Assembly (NCBI RefSeq): GCF_048077055.1 | Contig: NZ_CP182236.1 | Coordinates: 5,890,001 to 5,954,000 of the forward strand | Length of the DNA: 64,000 nt | Reading direction: 5' to 3' | Source: Egbenema bharatensis | GTDB lineage: Bacteria > Cyanobacteriota > Cyanobacteriia > Elainellales > Elainellaceae | Part shown: piece after piece, positions 20,913 to 30,268 of the stretch | How the letters are laid out: each line of letters starts with the position of its first letter | Position numbering within the stretch: the first letter of the stretch is position 1 | Notes under the pieces: generated by a model | The model's input: the letters and a program-made list of their open reading frames with translations, nothing else | What the model was told of the DNA's origin: nothing | Database searches by the model: none | Translations under genes and position numbers: made by a program

Positions 20913-21329
20913 TTGACCTACCATCAAGACTTTTACGCCTGGACACAGGAACAAGCCCAACTGCTGAAGACCCATCAAGCAGACCGGCTGGACTGGAAAA
21001 ATTTGGCGGAGGAAATTGAAAGTTTGGGCAGGCAAGAACGACGTGAGTTACGCAATCGATTGGCGGTTCTGGTAGGGCACTTGCTGAAGTGGCAGTATCA
21101 ACCCGATCGCCAGGGTGCCAGTTGGCGAATCACCATTCGATCGCAGAGAGCAGAAATCCAAAAACTGCTCCAGGAAAATCCTAGCCTCAAGTCTTATTTG
21201 CCGGAAGCGGTACAGGATTCCTACCTGGAAGCATTAGCCCTGGCAATTCGAGAAACCAATCTTGAAGTTTTCCCAGAGCCATGCCCTTACACCGTTGAGC
21301 AGGTTTTAAATGAACCCTTTTTACCGTAA
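20913..21329 (+). CDS. DUF29 family protein
   Basis: About 138 aa. Start TTG at 20913 is chosen because GGAGG lies 5 bp upstream. The family signature is plain: YHQDFYAWTQEQAQLL, LDWKNLAEEIESLGRQERRELRNRL, a long helix HLLKWQYQPDRQGASWRITI, and the final PYTVEQVLNEPFLP. DUF29 proteins are small helical proteins that are very common in cyanobacteria and of unknown function. It lies just after the Hsp70-like gene, which may be cotranscribed. Confidence 0.88.
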   Translation: MTYHQDFYAWTQEQAQLLKTHQADRLDWKNLAEEIESLGRQERRELRNRLAVLVGHLLKWQYQPDRQGASWRITIRSQRAEIQKLLQENPSLKSYLPEAVQDSYLEALALAIRETNLEVFPEPCPYTVEQVLNEPFLP

Positions 21330-21987
21330 ATAATTTGCTGCCAACTTTACCTTCAGTTTGGTTAATCACTCGATCGCGTGTCGCCCTCTATAACCTCGCG
21401 CCATTTGCTAGATTAAAGATCTTAAGGATCGTGAATTGAACAACTTGCCAATTTTCTGCCTTGCTGACTGGGCGGGCAAGATGCCCGCCCCACAAGAAAT
21501 TCAGGTTATTTAATTTGCATTCCTAAGACAAACGGCTCTGGCGTTATAAACGATCTACAAATTCTCTGCGCCGATCCGATCGAGTAGTAGTCTGTAGGCA
21601 CAGTGTTCTACACCGCGATGCTGGAGAGGGACAGCGGCATCGTATAGGGTTTGATAATGCGTTGATGGGCTTAAAATCCTGATTGTGATTCAGTCATCAG
21701 CGATCGGTTCTCTGGCAGGCAGGACTTCGGCTTGAGCGCTCAGTCGAAACGCTGTCTGCGCTACGGGTTGATGCAACGGTCGATTTGATGCAACGGTCGA
21801 TCGGTTCTCTGGTAGGTAGGATGCCTGCGCTACGGTAATCGATCCCTTTGCTTCAATGGATGCTCTCAGATCCTTACCCTCATTCCCGGCATGGGCGCAT
21901 CGCAATGCGCCCCTACTCCTCACTCCTACGGGCTTCGCCCACGCTCCGCGAACACTCCCCACTCCTCACTCCTCACTCCCCACTCCC
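21330..21987. repeat. Composite repeat region, inverted relative to the one at 18.7-19.0 kb
   Basis: No gene. An 80-bp MITE-like repeat (21435-21514) with imperfect 13-bp ends; two copies of the GTAGCGCAGGCA family in reverse (about 21712-21770 with a nested 28-bp insert, and 21801-21836); then a segment (about 21831-21985) that is the reverse complement of about 18777-18940: the CATTGAAGCAAA stretch, the GGGCGCAT hairpin (21893-21912), the GCGGAGCGTGG palindrome and heptamers running up to the sdaA start codon. Confidence 0.85.
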
Positions 21988-23364
21988 ATGCCTACCAGTA
22001 TCTTCAACATCTTCAAGATCGGCATTGGGCCCTCCAGCTCCCACACCGTTGGCCCGATGAAAGCCGCATTGCAATTTGTCCAGGAACTTGCAGCAAAGGA
22101 GCAACTCTCTCAGGTGCAGCGAGTGCAGATTGATCTGTATGGTTCATTGGGAGCAACGGGACGGGGGCATGGTAGCGATCGCGCTGTGTTGCTGGGGTTA
22201 AAGGGAGAGGCTCCAGAATCGGTGAATCCGGACGCAGTGGAAATAGATTTACAGCAAATCCAGACCTCTGGAACGCTGAAACTCCTGCGCCAACAGCCGA
22301 TCGCCTTCCACGAAAAAACGGATCTGAACTTCCACTGGAAGCCCCTGCCTGCCCATCCCAATGGCATGACCTTTACGGCTTTCGATTCGGCGGGTATCGA
22401 ATTGCTCCAGCGCACCTATTACTCGGTGGGAGGAGGATTTGTGGTAGATGAAACCCTAACCAGCATCGATCGCTCTCCTCAGCAAAGCGCTCCCCTCCCC
22501 TATCCCTTCAAGACCTGTCGGGAACTGTTGGATTTTTGTCAGCGCGATCGACTTTCGATCAGCCAACTGATGGCGGAAAACGAGAAGGTATGGCGCTCGG
22601 AGGCAGAGATTCGAGCAGGGGTGCTGCGGTTGTGGGAGGTGATGCAGCAGTGCGTCGTGCGGGGGTATCAGACGGAGGGGATTCTTCCCGGTGGCTTGAA
22701 GGTCAAACGGCGTGCCCCAGATCTCTACCGTTCTTTGAGCGATCGCACGGATGCGACCCTGAGCGATCCCCTGACGATTCTGGATTGGGTGAACCTGTAC
22801 GCGATCGCGGTTAACGAAGAGAATGCAGCGGGCGGACGGATGGTGACGGCTCCGACGAATGGCGCGGCTGGAATTATTCCGGCAGTCCTGCATTACTACA
22901 GTCGGTTTTGTCAGGGCGCGACAGAAGCGGGTATCATCCAGTTTTTCCTGGTGGCGGGAGGAATTGCCATGCTCTACAAGGAAAATGCATCCATCTCCGG
23001 GGCGGATGTGGGCTGTCAGGGGGAAGTGGGCGTGGCCTGTTCGATGGCGGCGGGTGCTCTGGCAGAAGTGCTGGGGGGTACGCCAGAACAGGTGGAAAAT
23101 GCGGCTGAGATTGGCATGGAGCATAACCTGGGGCTAACCTGCGATCCGGTGGGCGGACTGGTGCAGGTTCCCTGTATTGAACGCAACGCGATGGGGGCGA
23201 TTAAAGCCATCAATGCAGCCCGAATGGCTCTGAAGGGAGATGGGAAACACTACGTTCCGCTGGATAAGGTGATCAAAACCATGCGGGAAACGGGAGCCGA
23301 TATGAGCGATAAATACAAGGAAACCGCCAGGGGAGGATTGGCGGTCAATGTGGCTGAATGTTGA
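21988..23364 (+). CDS. sdaA: L-serine ammonia-lyase (L-serine dehydratase), iron-sulfur type
   Basis: 458 aa from the ATG at 21988; the longer frame from 21856 only translates the repeat array. The protein matches the single-chain SdaA/SdaB type: N-terminal IFKIGIGPSSSHTVGP substrate loop, GATGRGHGSDRA, then the alpha domain with APTNGAAGIIPAVL, GCQGEVGVACSMAAG and GLTCDPVGGLVQVPCIERN, which hold the conserved Cys that bind the 4Fe-4S cluster. It deaminates L-serine to pyruvate and ammonia in the cytosol and the cluster is oxygen sensitive. Heptamer repeats directly precede the start, so no normal ribosome binding site is present. Confidence 0.95.
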   Translation: MPTSIFNIFKIGIGPSSSHTVGPMKAALQFVQELAAKEQLSQVQRVQIDLYGSLGATGRGHGSDRAVLLGLKGEAPESVNPDAVEIDLQQIQTSGTLKLLRQQPIAFHEKTDLNFHWKPLPAHPNGMTFTAFDSAGIELLQRTYYSVGGGFVVDETLTSIDRSPQQSAPLPYPFKTCRELLDFCQRDRLSISQLMAENEKVWRSEAEIRAGVLRLWEVMQQCVVRGYQTEGILPGGLKVKRRAPDLYRSLSDRTDATLSDPLTILDWVNLYAIAVNEENAAGGRMVTAPTNGAAGIIPAVLHYYSRFCQGATEAGIIQFFLVAGGIAMLYKENASISGADVGCQGEVGVACSMAAGALAEVLGGTPEQVENAAEIGMEHNLGLTCDPVGGLVQVPCIERNAMGAIKAINAARMALKGDGKHYVPLDKVIKTMRETGADMSDKYKETARGGLAVNVAEC

Positions 23365-23373
23365 TAAAGAGGG

Positions 23374-23465
23374 AATCACACAAGCTGAAATTCTTGTGGG
23401 GTGGACATCTTGCCCGCCCAGTCAACAAAGCAGAACGATTGCCCAGGGCATTTAATCTGTCATGC
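23374..23465 (-). repeat. Copy of the dispersed 80-bp palindromic repeat
   Basis: Reverse-orientation copy (CTTGTGGGGTGGACATCTTG then CCCGCCCAGTCAAC) between sdaA and the methyltransferase gene, which converge here. Confidence 0.8.
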
Positions 23466-23472
23466 CAAAGAC

Positions 23473-24451
23473 CTACTGTCGAATCGCCCGAAACATCCCA
23501 AACCGACATAATCCCGCACCAAACGCCAACCGCATTAACAACAGCGTCGGTACTTCTCGCAGGGATTTGAGAAAACCCAACCAGCCAAACTGAACTAATC
23601 CAGCCGGACGAATAATTCCCTGCCAAATAGAATCCAGCCAGGAGGGTAGGGTTTCCTGCGTCCAATCCGCTGTTTGTACCTCACCTGCGGTCAAACCCGT
23701 CGCCGCTAACAGTTCGGCAAATCCCTCAATACTGGCAAATTCTGGATGGGCCCATTGATCCAGCAGTTGCCGCATCACCCATTGCTCCCACAGCACCAGC
23801 GGCCGTTGCCGGGCATCTCTCTGATTCCAATCGGCCACCACCAAAATTCCACCGGGCTTGAGGACGCGCATTAATTCCTTGGCAAATACTGCCTTATCGG
23901 GCATATGGGGCCCCGCCTCGATGCACCACACTACATCAAAGCTGGCATCCGGGAAGGATAGATTCATCGCATCATCCTGCTGGAACTGGGCTGGGACATC
24001 AGGGGGTGTGAGTTCCTGGGCCCGCTTCACCTGCTCTGGACTGATGGTGATGCCCGTAACTTGAAAGCCGTAGTCCCGCGCCAGAATCCGACTGCTGCCG
24101 CCGATACCACACCCAACATCTAAGACCGTTGTGCCTGCGGGCAGGGAATCTAATCCACCCCAGCGCACCATCTCATGGACAAAGTCGGCTTTGGCTTCCC
24201 GGAAGTCCTTTGCCTGGGGCGGAGAGCCGTAGTGCCCTAGATGAATATGTTCTCCCCAGTAAAATTCCAGAATGCCATCCTGGGTTCGATTGATCGTAGG
24301 CACTGGAAACAGAATCTCCCGACTGATAGCGACGGGCACTGAGGAAGTAGATAAGTCCTAATCCAAGGGCGATCGCCAATACTGGCCAAATAATATTCAT
24401 AAACAATCTTTGCAGAGCCGGGGCATTCCAATCAAGTTGGGTCTGGTTCAA
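23473..24451 (-). CDS. MPBQ/MSBQ methyltransferase (Sll0418-like), frameshifted
   Basis: Two frames join. 24451 to about 24285 gives an N-terminal membrane helix (IIWPVLAIALGLGLIYFLSA) and RRYQSGDSVSSAYDQ; the second frame, from about 24287 to 23473, continues as TQDGILEFYWGEHIHLGHYG and runs to the end. The methyltransferase core is intact: LDVGCGIGGSSRILA (SAM motif I), GITISPEQVKRA, DVVWCIEAGPHMPD, LKPGGILVVADWNQRD, and the C-terminal GLCRFGMFRAIR anchor. The order closely follows what I recall of Synechocystis Sll0418, which methylates 2-methyl-6-phytylquinol and the solanesyl equivalent for tocopherol and plastoquinone. The junction has one extra base (or two missing) and, unlike the others, is not at GGGCC. 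Confidence 0.8.
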
Positions 24452-24496
24452 AACAAACCTTCTTCATTCTGGGCCGCAAAGGTGGTGATTTTCAAG

Positions 24497-24545
24497 GGAG
24501 TGAGGAGTGAGGAATGAGGAGGGGGGAGGGGAGAATGGGGGGTGG
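24497..24545. repeat. Heptamer (GGAGTGA) array
   Basis: Degenerate GAGTGAG array passing into a G-rich tract between the methyltransferase start and the next gene's stop. Confidence 0.75.
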
Positions 24546-24548
24546 GGA

Positions 24549-25310
24549 TTAACCTTCGGCCATGCGGGTGGTGCGGAAAGTGACGTTGGCTCCCTCGTTG
24601 AGTTGTTCCAGGACGAGCAGGGGAGTGGGTTTGGCTTTTTGATCCCAGTGCATAGTGGCGATCCGTCCCTGAATCGTCGGCTGCCAGTTTTGATCCGCCT
24701 GCTGACTCATGAACTTCTGCATACAATCAATGATCTGTCCGATCGTGACGGAGGTGGGCTGAGTGGGCAGTTTCGTCAGTTTGACCTGAATTCGGAACAG
24801 GACGCGCTTAGTGCCACCCTTAGGAGAGTTGGATGGATCGTATTCCACATCAAATACTTCATCAATTTGCCGCCCGGAACCACTGGCAATTCCCAGCATC
24901 CCCTGTTCTGCCTGAGTGGGGCGCAGGGCGATCGAGATTTTTTCCTTCACCCGAATTTTGATCTGGTTCATGATGATGAAGTGGAATTGTTCTTCCTCCA
25001 TCCGCATTCTCAGATAATCCAGGTTAAATTCCCGCGAGTGGATCAGGTCAGGGTTCCGCTCCATTTTGCTGATGGTGTTGAGAGCCAGTTTCAGCTTTTT
25101 CTGAAGCTCCCGGTTTTTAAATTCTTCAAACCGTTTTTGTTTTTCTAATTTGGTCGTTTTGATTTTAGTGTAGGCGGCCAGTCCAACCAGCAAAAACAGG
25201 AGGACTCCTGACGTAATCATCCAAATATTTTGCACAGGGGAAACGGTGGCCTGGGCAGGTTTTGCCGCCTGGGCTAATTGAGGTTCTACAAGGATGATTG
25301 GGTGTGACAT
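24549..25310 (-). CDS. Conserved hypothetical membrane-anchored coiled-coil protein
   Basis: 253 aa. An Ala/Pro-rich N-terminus, one membrane helix (about residues 29-48, WMITSGVLLFLLVGLAAYT), a charged coiled coil (about 52-100, KTTKLEKQKRFEEFKNRELQKK), then a mixed alpha/beta domain with MRMEEEQFHFIIMNQIKIRVKEKI and a late DQNWQPTIQGRIATMHWDQ. I do not recognise a named family, although the style is that of conserved cyanobacterial proteins. It is separated from the methyltransferase gene by a heptamer array. Confidence 0.7.
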   Translation of the reverse strand: MSHPIILVEPQLAQAAKPAQATVSPVQNIWMITSGVLLFLLVGLAAYTKIKTTKLEKQKRFEEFKNRELQKKLKLALNTISKMERNPDLIHSREFNLDYLRMRMEEEQFHFIIMNQIKIRVKEKISIALRPTQAEQGMLGIASGSGRQIDEVFDVEYDPSNSPKGGTKRVLFRIQVKLTKLPTQPTSVTIGQIIDCMQKFMSQQADQNWQPTIQGRIATMHWDQKAKPTPLLVLEQLNEGANVTFRTTRMAEG

Positions 25311-25389
25311 CGCTGATGCCTTGTGCTTAAGAGTAAATTGCTATGTAATACCGATTTCAATGGTTTGTGGAGCAGATGGGTCTTTGTAA

Positions 25390-25409
25390 GGGCGCACAGC
25401 AGTGCGCCC
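25390..25409. repeat. GGGCGCA-type hairpin repeat
   Basis: GGGCGCAC, loop AGCA, GTGCGCCC. Same hairpin type as at 18839, 21893 and 42245. Confidence 0.7.
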
Positions 25410-25555
25410 CTGCCAGGATTTGCAACTTCTGCCAATTAAATTGGTATAACTTTCAGGATTCCCTGTAAATGCACCTCGATCGCACCCTTCGCAGTCAATT
25501 CTTCTTTCGATCCTACTCCAAACCTTTCAAGAAACCTGGATAGATTGGGCAAGCC

Positions 25556-27231
25556 CTAATTCGTCCATCTCGATCGCACGCCGCGCGCATCAATGTGGCA
25601 GAGGTAGGGATAGGCACGGTACCGTCCTAAGCCGCCTGTCCACCAGGGGTCGAGGGCGCGATACAGTTGATCCCCGGTCAGTCCATCGACATAAAAATCG
25701 ATCGCATCACCCACAATATGCCGACTTTCAGAGGCTCCCCCGACCGCCTGATTGATTTCTGGGGGACGATACCAGCTCGTAATGTAGAAGGGCCGACCAA
25801 TCCGGTTACGGGCCTGCTGAGCTAATTGAGCAAGTCGGACGATCGCATCTACCGTTGCCTGGTTGGGGGGCATCCGTGCTCCACCCCGCGTTGCCTCTGC
25901 CCAGGTAAAGCTGCCGTTGGGAATAATGGAGGCATGAAGCTGAAGGTTGCTGGGAGTCCAGCGGGCCGGACGGGGGGAAGGGGGCCAGCGTGGGGTCGCG
26001 GTGGTGCATCAGGAGAATCCCAGCGGGTATGCTCCATGCGGCGAAGATCTTCCAGCAGGGCTTGTACAGTGGCATTGCGGCCTTCCAACCTGCGCCAGAT
26101 CTGCACCAATCGAATCAGTGCCTCTCGCTGCTGTTCGTTTTCCTGATAGTCAATTGGGACTCGACGGACAAATTCCAGCAGGGCGCGATCGAGTTGGGCT
26201 GCTGCATTAACCAGAGCCGTATTGTTGGGATTGCTGGAGGTGAGCAACTGGGGATCAACCCCCAACTGCTTCAGGGCTGTGGTGCGGGAATCCAGCCCAA
26301 ACCAGAGGCGATAGGCTTCTGTGAGGGATTGACGTTGCTCCCCCCGACCTTGATAGAACTGGGGAATACGCTGCACGAAGGCCACTAATACGGGATCAAT
26401 AATCCGAATATTGGTTTCAGCAGAGGTATTGTTTTGCAGAGAAGCGATCGCCTGACTGCGGGAATCCAACTGTCGCCAGAGTTGGGTCAGCCGAACCAGA
26501 GCCTCCCGCTGATGAGGATATCCAGCATAGAAGGGCGAAAGCTGCTGCATGAACTGAACGAGGGGTTGATCCAGCCGGGTTTCATCCAGGGTGTTGAGGC
26601 TGGGATCCGATTCATTCAGCCGAAGCAGGGAGGCGATCGCAGCCTGACGGGTATTCAACTTGCGCCAGATCCGGACGGCTTCCAGCAGGGCATCGCGCTG
26701 ATAGGACAGTCCAATGTAGTAGCGGGGCAACCGTTCGATAAACAGCAGCAGGGATGAATCCAGATAAGACAGATTTTGCGGCAGATCATCCGCCCGATAC
26801 TCGCGGGTTAGATCCTCCAGGTAGGCTTGCAGGAGGGCTTGACTATCGGTGGATTCCAGCCGTGCGGCAGATAAATCACTGGCAGGAGGATTATAGCCAC
26901 TGGCGATCGCCTGGACAAAGCGATCGGTGTAGCGGCCCTGTTCGCTATTCCAGAAATCCTCGCCTTTCCAACCCTGAGCCGTGAGGGCATCGGTCATGCT
27001 GCGGATGGTGTTGGCGGCAAACTGCACCTGCCCTGGAAAAGTGCTGACCTCTTCCGGGGGAACCCGATTAGCCGGAGCCATGCCTAAACCCGTTTCGCCA
27101 TCGCGGAGGGTCGGGCGACGGTGGGCATCATAAAGAGCCGCCAGGATTGGTTTATGGATGCCTGTACGGGCTGCTTCGTCGAGGTAGTAGTAATTACGCT
27201 GATCGGCATTTAGTCCAGCCATAGCTGCCAA
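25556..27231 (-). CDS. Peptidase M15A (D-Ala-D-Ala carboxypeptidase-like) with four helical repeats, one frameshift
   Basis: The C-terminal domain (25873-25556) is a zinc M15A peptidase: YITSWYRPPEINQAVGG, SRHIVGDAIDF (His and Asp ligands) and LCHIDARG (last His). It should cut D-amino-acid peptide bonds in peptidoglycan. The upstream frame (27231-25960) has an unrecognised N-terminal domain (NADQRNYYYLDEAARTG and onwards) and four repeats of about 60 residues with the pattern L-x-F-x-x-R-x-P-x-x-Y then QREAL and W-R-x-L. Both frames join at 25961-25968: GGGCCGG here, one base short of GGGCCCGG, which would give VRARWTPSNLQLHA. Restored length is about 558 aa. No signal peptide is seen. Confidence 0.85.
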
Positions 27232-27437
27232 AGAGTCTCATTCACATTCTGATAAATACTAGATGAACTTGGTCAGATCAGCGTCAATGATATACAACAT
27301 TACACAGGCATTTTGTCGAAGTGAATCGGTGGATAAATTTTTAGTCAATTTTTTGTCGATTTTTGATGGTTCACTTTTCGCTAACTGACCTAAACTATGG
27401 CATCATTCATCAACGCCCAAGGAAATGACTGGCATCT

Positions 27438-27689
27438 ATGAACCGTATGGATAAAACGATGACGCTAGAGGAAATTCTGAATCTGACTGAAACCCTCTCC
27501 CTGTCGGATAAGGTGCGTCTGCTAGAACAAGTTGCACCTCAAATTACCCGGGAACTGTCCAACAACAGTCCCCAACAAACTCCCCGCAAGTCCTTAATGG
27601 GGATTTGGCGTGGCTTAGATACGATCGAGGCAGAATTGGTCGAAGCGCGGCGGGGAATGTGGACCAATTTTCCCAGGCGTGGGGTGTAA
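27438..27689 (+). CDS. Orphan antitoxin-like protein
   Basis: 83 aa. The N-terminal helix pair (LEEILNLTETLSLSDKVRLLEQVAPQI) and the tail KSLMGIWRGLDTIEAELVEARRGMWTNFP follow a pattern common in cyanobacterial antitoxins that precede PIN-domain toxins. Here no toxin follows; the next gene is convergent on the other strand. It is at the left edge of the accessory island. Function inferred from pattern only. The true start may be the ATG at 27447 or 27459. Confidence 0.65.
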   Translation: MNRMDKTMTLEEILNLTETLSLSDKVRLLEQVAPQITRELSNNSPQQTPRKSLMGIWRGLDTIEAELVEARRGMWTNFPRRGV

Positions 27690-27709
27690 CCCCTTAGCAG
27701 TTGAGGGGT

Positions 27710-29932
27710 TTACTTAAAGTAAATCAACAAATTCAGCCCTGGAATGGTGCGAGAAAGCGTCCAGAGCAGTAGCGCAAAGTAAAACATCCCGATGCCCCAC
27801 TGATACCACACCAAGGTCGTCACCAAGCCGGGAACGTGTTCATCGCGGAGGCGAATGTCATTGAAGCCAAATTTCAGCAGGTTGTTCAAACTAAAGTCGA
27901 AATAGATCAGCCAACCCCAGCGGCGATCGCACTGAATGGGGATATAGCGTTCGCGGAAAAAGGGATAGTCGGGAATGATCGGGAGTCTGCCGATCAAAAA
28001 CCGCAGTTGCCGCAAGGTGCCATCTTCAACAAAGTAGGTGGTGGTGAGTTGATCATGATATCGTCCTTGCCAGTAGATCCAGATCAGCAGCAGCAGTGGA
28101 ATCGGCAGCAGGGTTGCTTCCATGCAGGCTAAGGTTAACCAGGGTTGATCGCTACTTTGAAAGACGATCGCCAGTCCGGTGAGGGTCAGGGCACTAAAGC
28201 CGCTGATCAGCCAGGCGGTTTCCGCTGGGGAAGGCACAATGGGTTTGGGGCGCAGCCGACGGAAGCGATCGATTAACCAGAACATGACTCCAAAGTGGGC
28301 AATGCCGATCATTTCGATGCCAAAAATCAGTCCGACTCGCGTTCCATAGCGGGTTAACAGTAGGAGGATACTCAATCCTAGCCAGCGGAAGGTAAACAAA
28401 ATCCGATCGATCGGTGTCAGCGGTTCGCCTACGGAGATGCGATCGCGGACTTTGACATAGGTGGAAAAATCAACGCCACCGATCTGAAGCAGTTCGTTAA
28501 AGCTGCGGATTGGATTCTGCTGTCTGGCTTCAAGGATGGCATCGGCTTGTCGTTTGGAGAATCCTAAACTTTGTAAATGCCAGCGGCTCACCTGGTTAAT
28601 ATTTGTACCCAGTAATCGTTGCCGCTGCTCTCTAGCGCGAATTTTTTCAATGGTATATTCAATCTCGTTGGCATCCCCTAGCTGCTGCAATTCCCAGAAG
28701 TTTTGGACTAAATTTCGCATCACGGTTTCGTTCCCTTCCAGATTCGGCACCGAGAGAACTTTGCCAATCTGCCCCGGATCGCCCAGAATCACGGCTTGCT
28801 TTGGATCAAACTGGAGATTAGCCACATTGAGGTAGCTGCCTTTGGCAAAGCTGGCATCGGCAAAGTCCGTTTGGTCGAGAAGGCTGGCTCCCCGCAGGTT
28901 TACCGATCGGTTGAACTGCGCCTGCCGAAAGCTGACTGCTTTTTCAAAGGTTGCTTCTGTCAAAAACAGCGATCGCCCAAATTTATCCCGCTCAAACCAG
29001 ACTTTGTCCTGCCAGTGGGTTTGGGAAAAATCGACGTTATCCTGCCAGACGATGCGGCTGAGGTTAGCGGATTGGTGAAAAATGGACTGATTGAAATTGG
29101 CTGTTGCCTGAAATTCGCTGCTTTGTAAGTTGACGGGACTCTGGAATTCCACCTGATTCAGCCGCACTCGATCGAAAAAAATGGCATTGCGCCAGCGGAC
29201 AGCTTGTTGAAATACCGCACCAGACAGGGTGACTTTGCGGCTAAATCGACTCCCAGACCAGTCTACGTCCTGAGTGAAAATGGCTCCAGGGGCATCCACT
29301 CGCCCCAGAAAGAAAGTATAGGTGAAGTTAACAAATCCTTCAAACTGAGTTTGAGCAAGTCGCAGAGTGCCGCGCAGTACGGTAATTTGGACGGGTTCCA
29401 TCCGGGTTTGGAGCAGCAGCGATCGAGAGAGTTGGTTAAGCTGGGAAAGCCGTCGTCGATCGCGTTCAAACTGGGCTTGTTCGGCTGGGTTGAAGAAGGG
29501 CGGGAGGGTTTTGCCATAGAGGGGAATCCGCAGGGCCAGGTCGCTGATTTTGAGTTCGCCTCGAATGCGGGAGTAGCTGAGGTCTAGCCCCAGGGGGATG
29601 GTCGATCGCTGGATTTGTTCTCGAACCAGTTGATAAAACTGCTCTCGAAATTCGGCGTTGTCGGGCCGGAGGTCGATGATCAGGTGGCGCAGGTCGATCG
29701 TCCGGCTGCCTTCGGTTTGGGTGGGGGTTTTCAGGCGGGTTCTGAGCAGTTCCAGGGTGAGGGGAACGGGGTCGGGCTGGGCGGTGGCGGCCCAACTGGG
29801 GAGGGGACAGGATACCAACAGCAGCAGCAACAACAGGAAGGCGATCGCGGTTTTGGCAAGGGACGGGAGGACGGAACGCCATCTGGGTAGTGGTTCAGGA
29901 TTTTGGGAGGGACGCGATCGGTTTGGGGGCAT
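27710..29932 (-). CDS. Membrane protein with pentapeptide repeats and helix-hairpin-helix region
   Basis: 740 aa. An N-terminal signal or membrane helix (TAIAFLLLLLLLVSC), a region of about 100 residues, then loosely degenerate pentapeptide repeats (A-N/D-L/F-x-x style: FQSPVNLQSSEF, ATANFNQSIFHQSANL) over about residues 200-380. About residues 470-510 are a ComEA-like helix-hairpin-helix (GFSKRQADAILEARQQNPI, FNELLQIGGVDFSTYVKVRDRI). The last 230 residues have five or so membrane helices. Pentapeptide membrane proteins of this kind occur across cyanobacteria with no assigned role. I infer localisation in the cytoplasmic or thylakoid membrane. Confidence 0.8.
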   Translation of the reverse strand: MPPNRSRPSQNPEPLPRWRSVLPSLAKTAIAFLLLLLLLVSCPLPSWAATAQPDPVPLTLELLRTRLKTPTQTEGSRTIDLRHLIIDLRPDNAEFREQFYQLVREQIQRSTIPLGLDLSYSRIRGELKISDLALRIPLYGKTLPPFFNPAEQAQFERDRRRLSQLNQLSRSLLLQTRMEPVQITVLRGTLRLAQTQFEGFVNFTYTFFLGRVDAPGAIFTQDVDWSGSRFSRKVTLSGAVFQQAVRWRNAIFFDRVRLNQVEFQSPVNLQSSEFQATANFNQSIFHQSANLSRIVWQDNVDFSQTHWQDKVWFERDKFGRSLFLTEATFEKAVSFRQAQFNRSVNLRGASLLDQTDFADASFAKGSYLNVANLQFDPKQAVILGDPGQIGKVLSVPNLEGNETVMRNLVQNFWELQQLGDANEIEYTIEKIRAREQRQRLLGTNINQVSRWHLQSLGFSKRQADAILEARQQNPIRSFNELLQIGGVDFSTYVKVRDRISVGEPLTPIDRILFTFRWLGLSILLLLTRYGTRVGLIFGIEMIGIAHFGVMFWLIDRFRRLRPKPIVPSPAETAWLISGFSALTLTGLAIVFQSSDQPWLTLACMEATLLPIPLLLLIWIYWQGRYHDQLTTTYFVEDGTLRQLRFLIGRLPIIPDYPFFRERYIPIQCDRRWGWLIYFDFSLNNLLKFGFNDIRLRDEHVPGLVTTLVWYQWGIGMFYFALLLWTLSRTIPGLNLLIYFK

Positions 29933-30268
29933 TATGATGGTTGGCGATGGAAGCGGTAATCATTATGCCTGAATTAATGATTATTTTTTAACTTGTAATA
30001 TGATTTGTGGAGGAAAGGATTACCTTAAAATGCGAGGCAGAGTTGTTTGAGGGAGAAACGATCGAATCTCTGGTATACAAAATTCGGATATTTCAGGAGT
30101 GAAAGAGTAGAGTTCTTTGAGCTGTTCTGCCTTGATGATGTTTTTTAATCTTGACTGTGGCTTGTCAGTTAGGTTGATTAGGTTACGGAGTTTAATACGG
30201 GAGCATCTCATTCAGTAGATTTAGCGGTTTTCGTAGCGCAGGCATCTTACAGCACTTTCGAGGTATAT
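29933..30268. other. Intergenic region with a truncated dispersed repeat
   Basis: No supported gene; a 63-codon minus-strand frame at 30020-30211 shows no family pattern. At 30233-30252 is a GTAGCGCAGGCATCTT repeat that stops short of its usual GCCTGCC half, next to the IS630 insertion. Confidence 0.5.

Noticed and set aside
23358..23570. Open frames across the palindromic repeats (also 42044-42271, 52587-52919)
   Set aside because: They translate repeat sequence and lack independent coding features.
30020..30211. 63-codon minus-strand frame before IS630
   Set aside because: No family pattern, no ribosome binding site that stands out; left unannotated.
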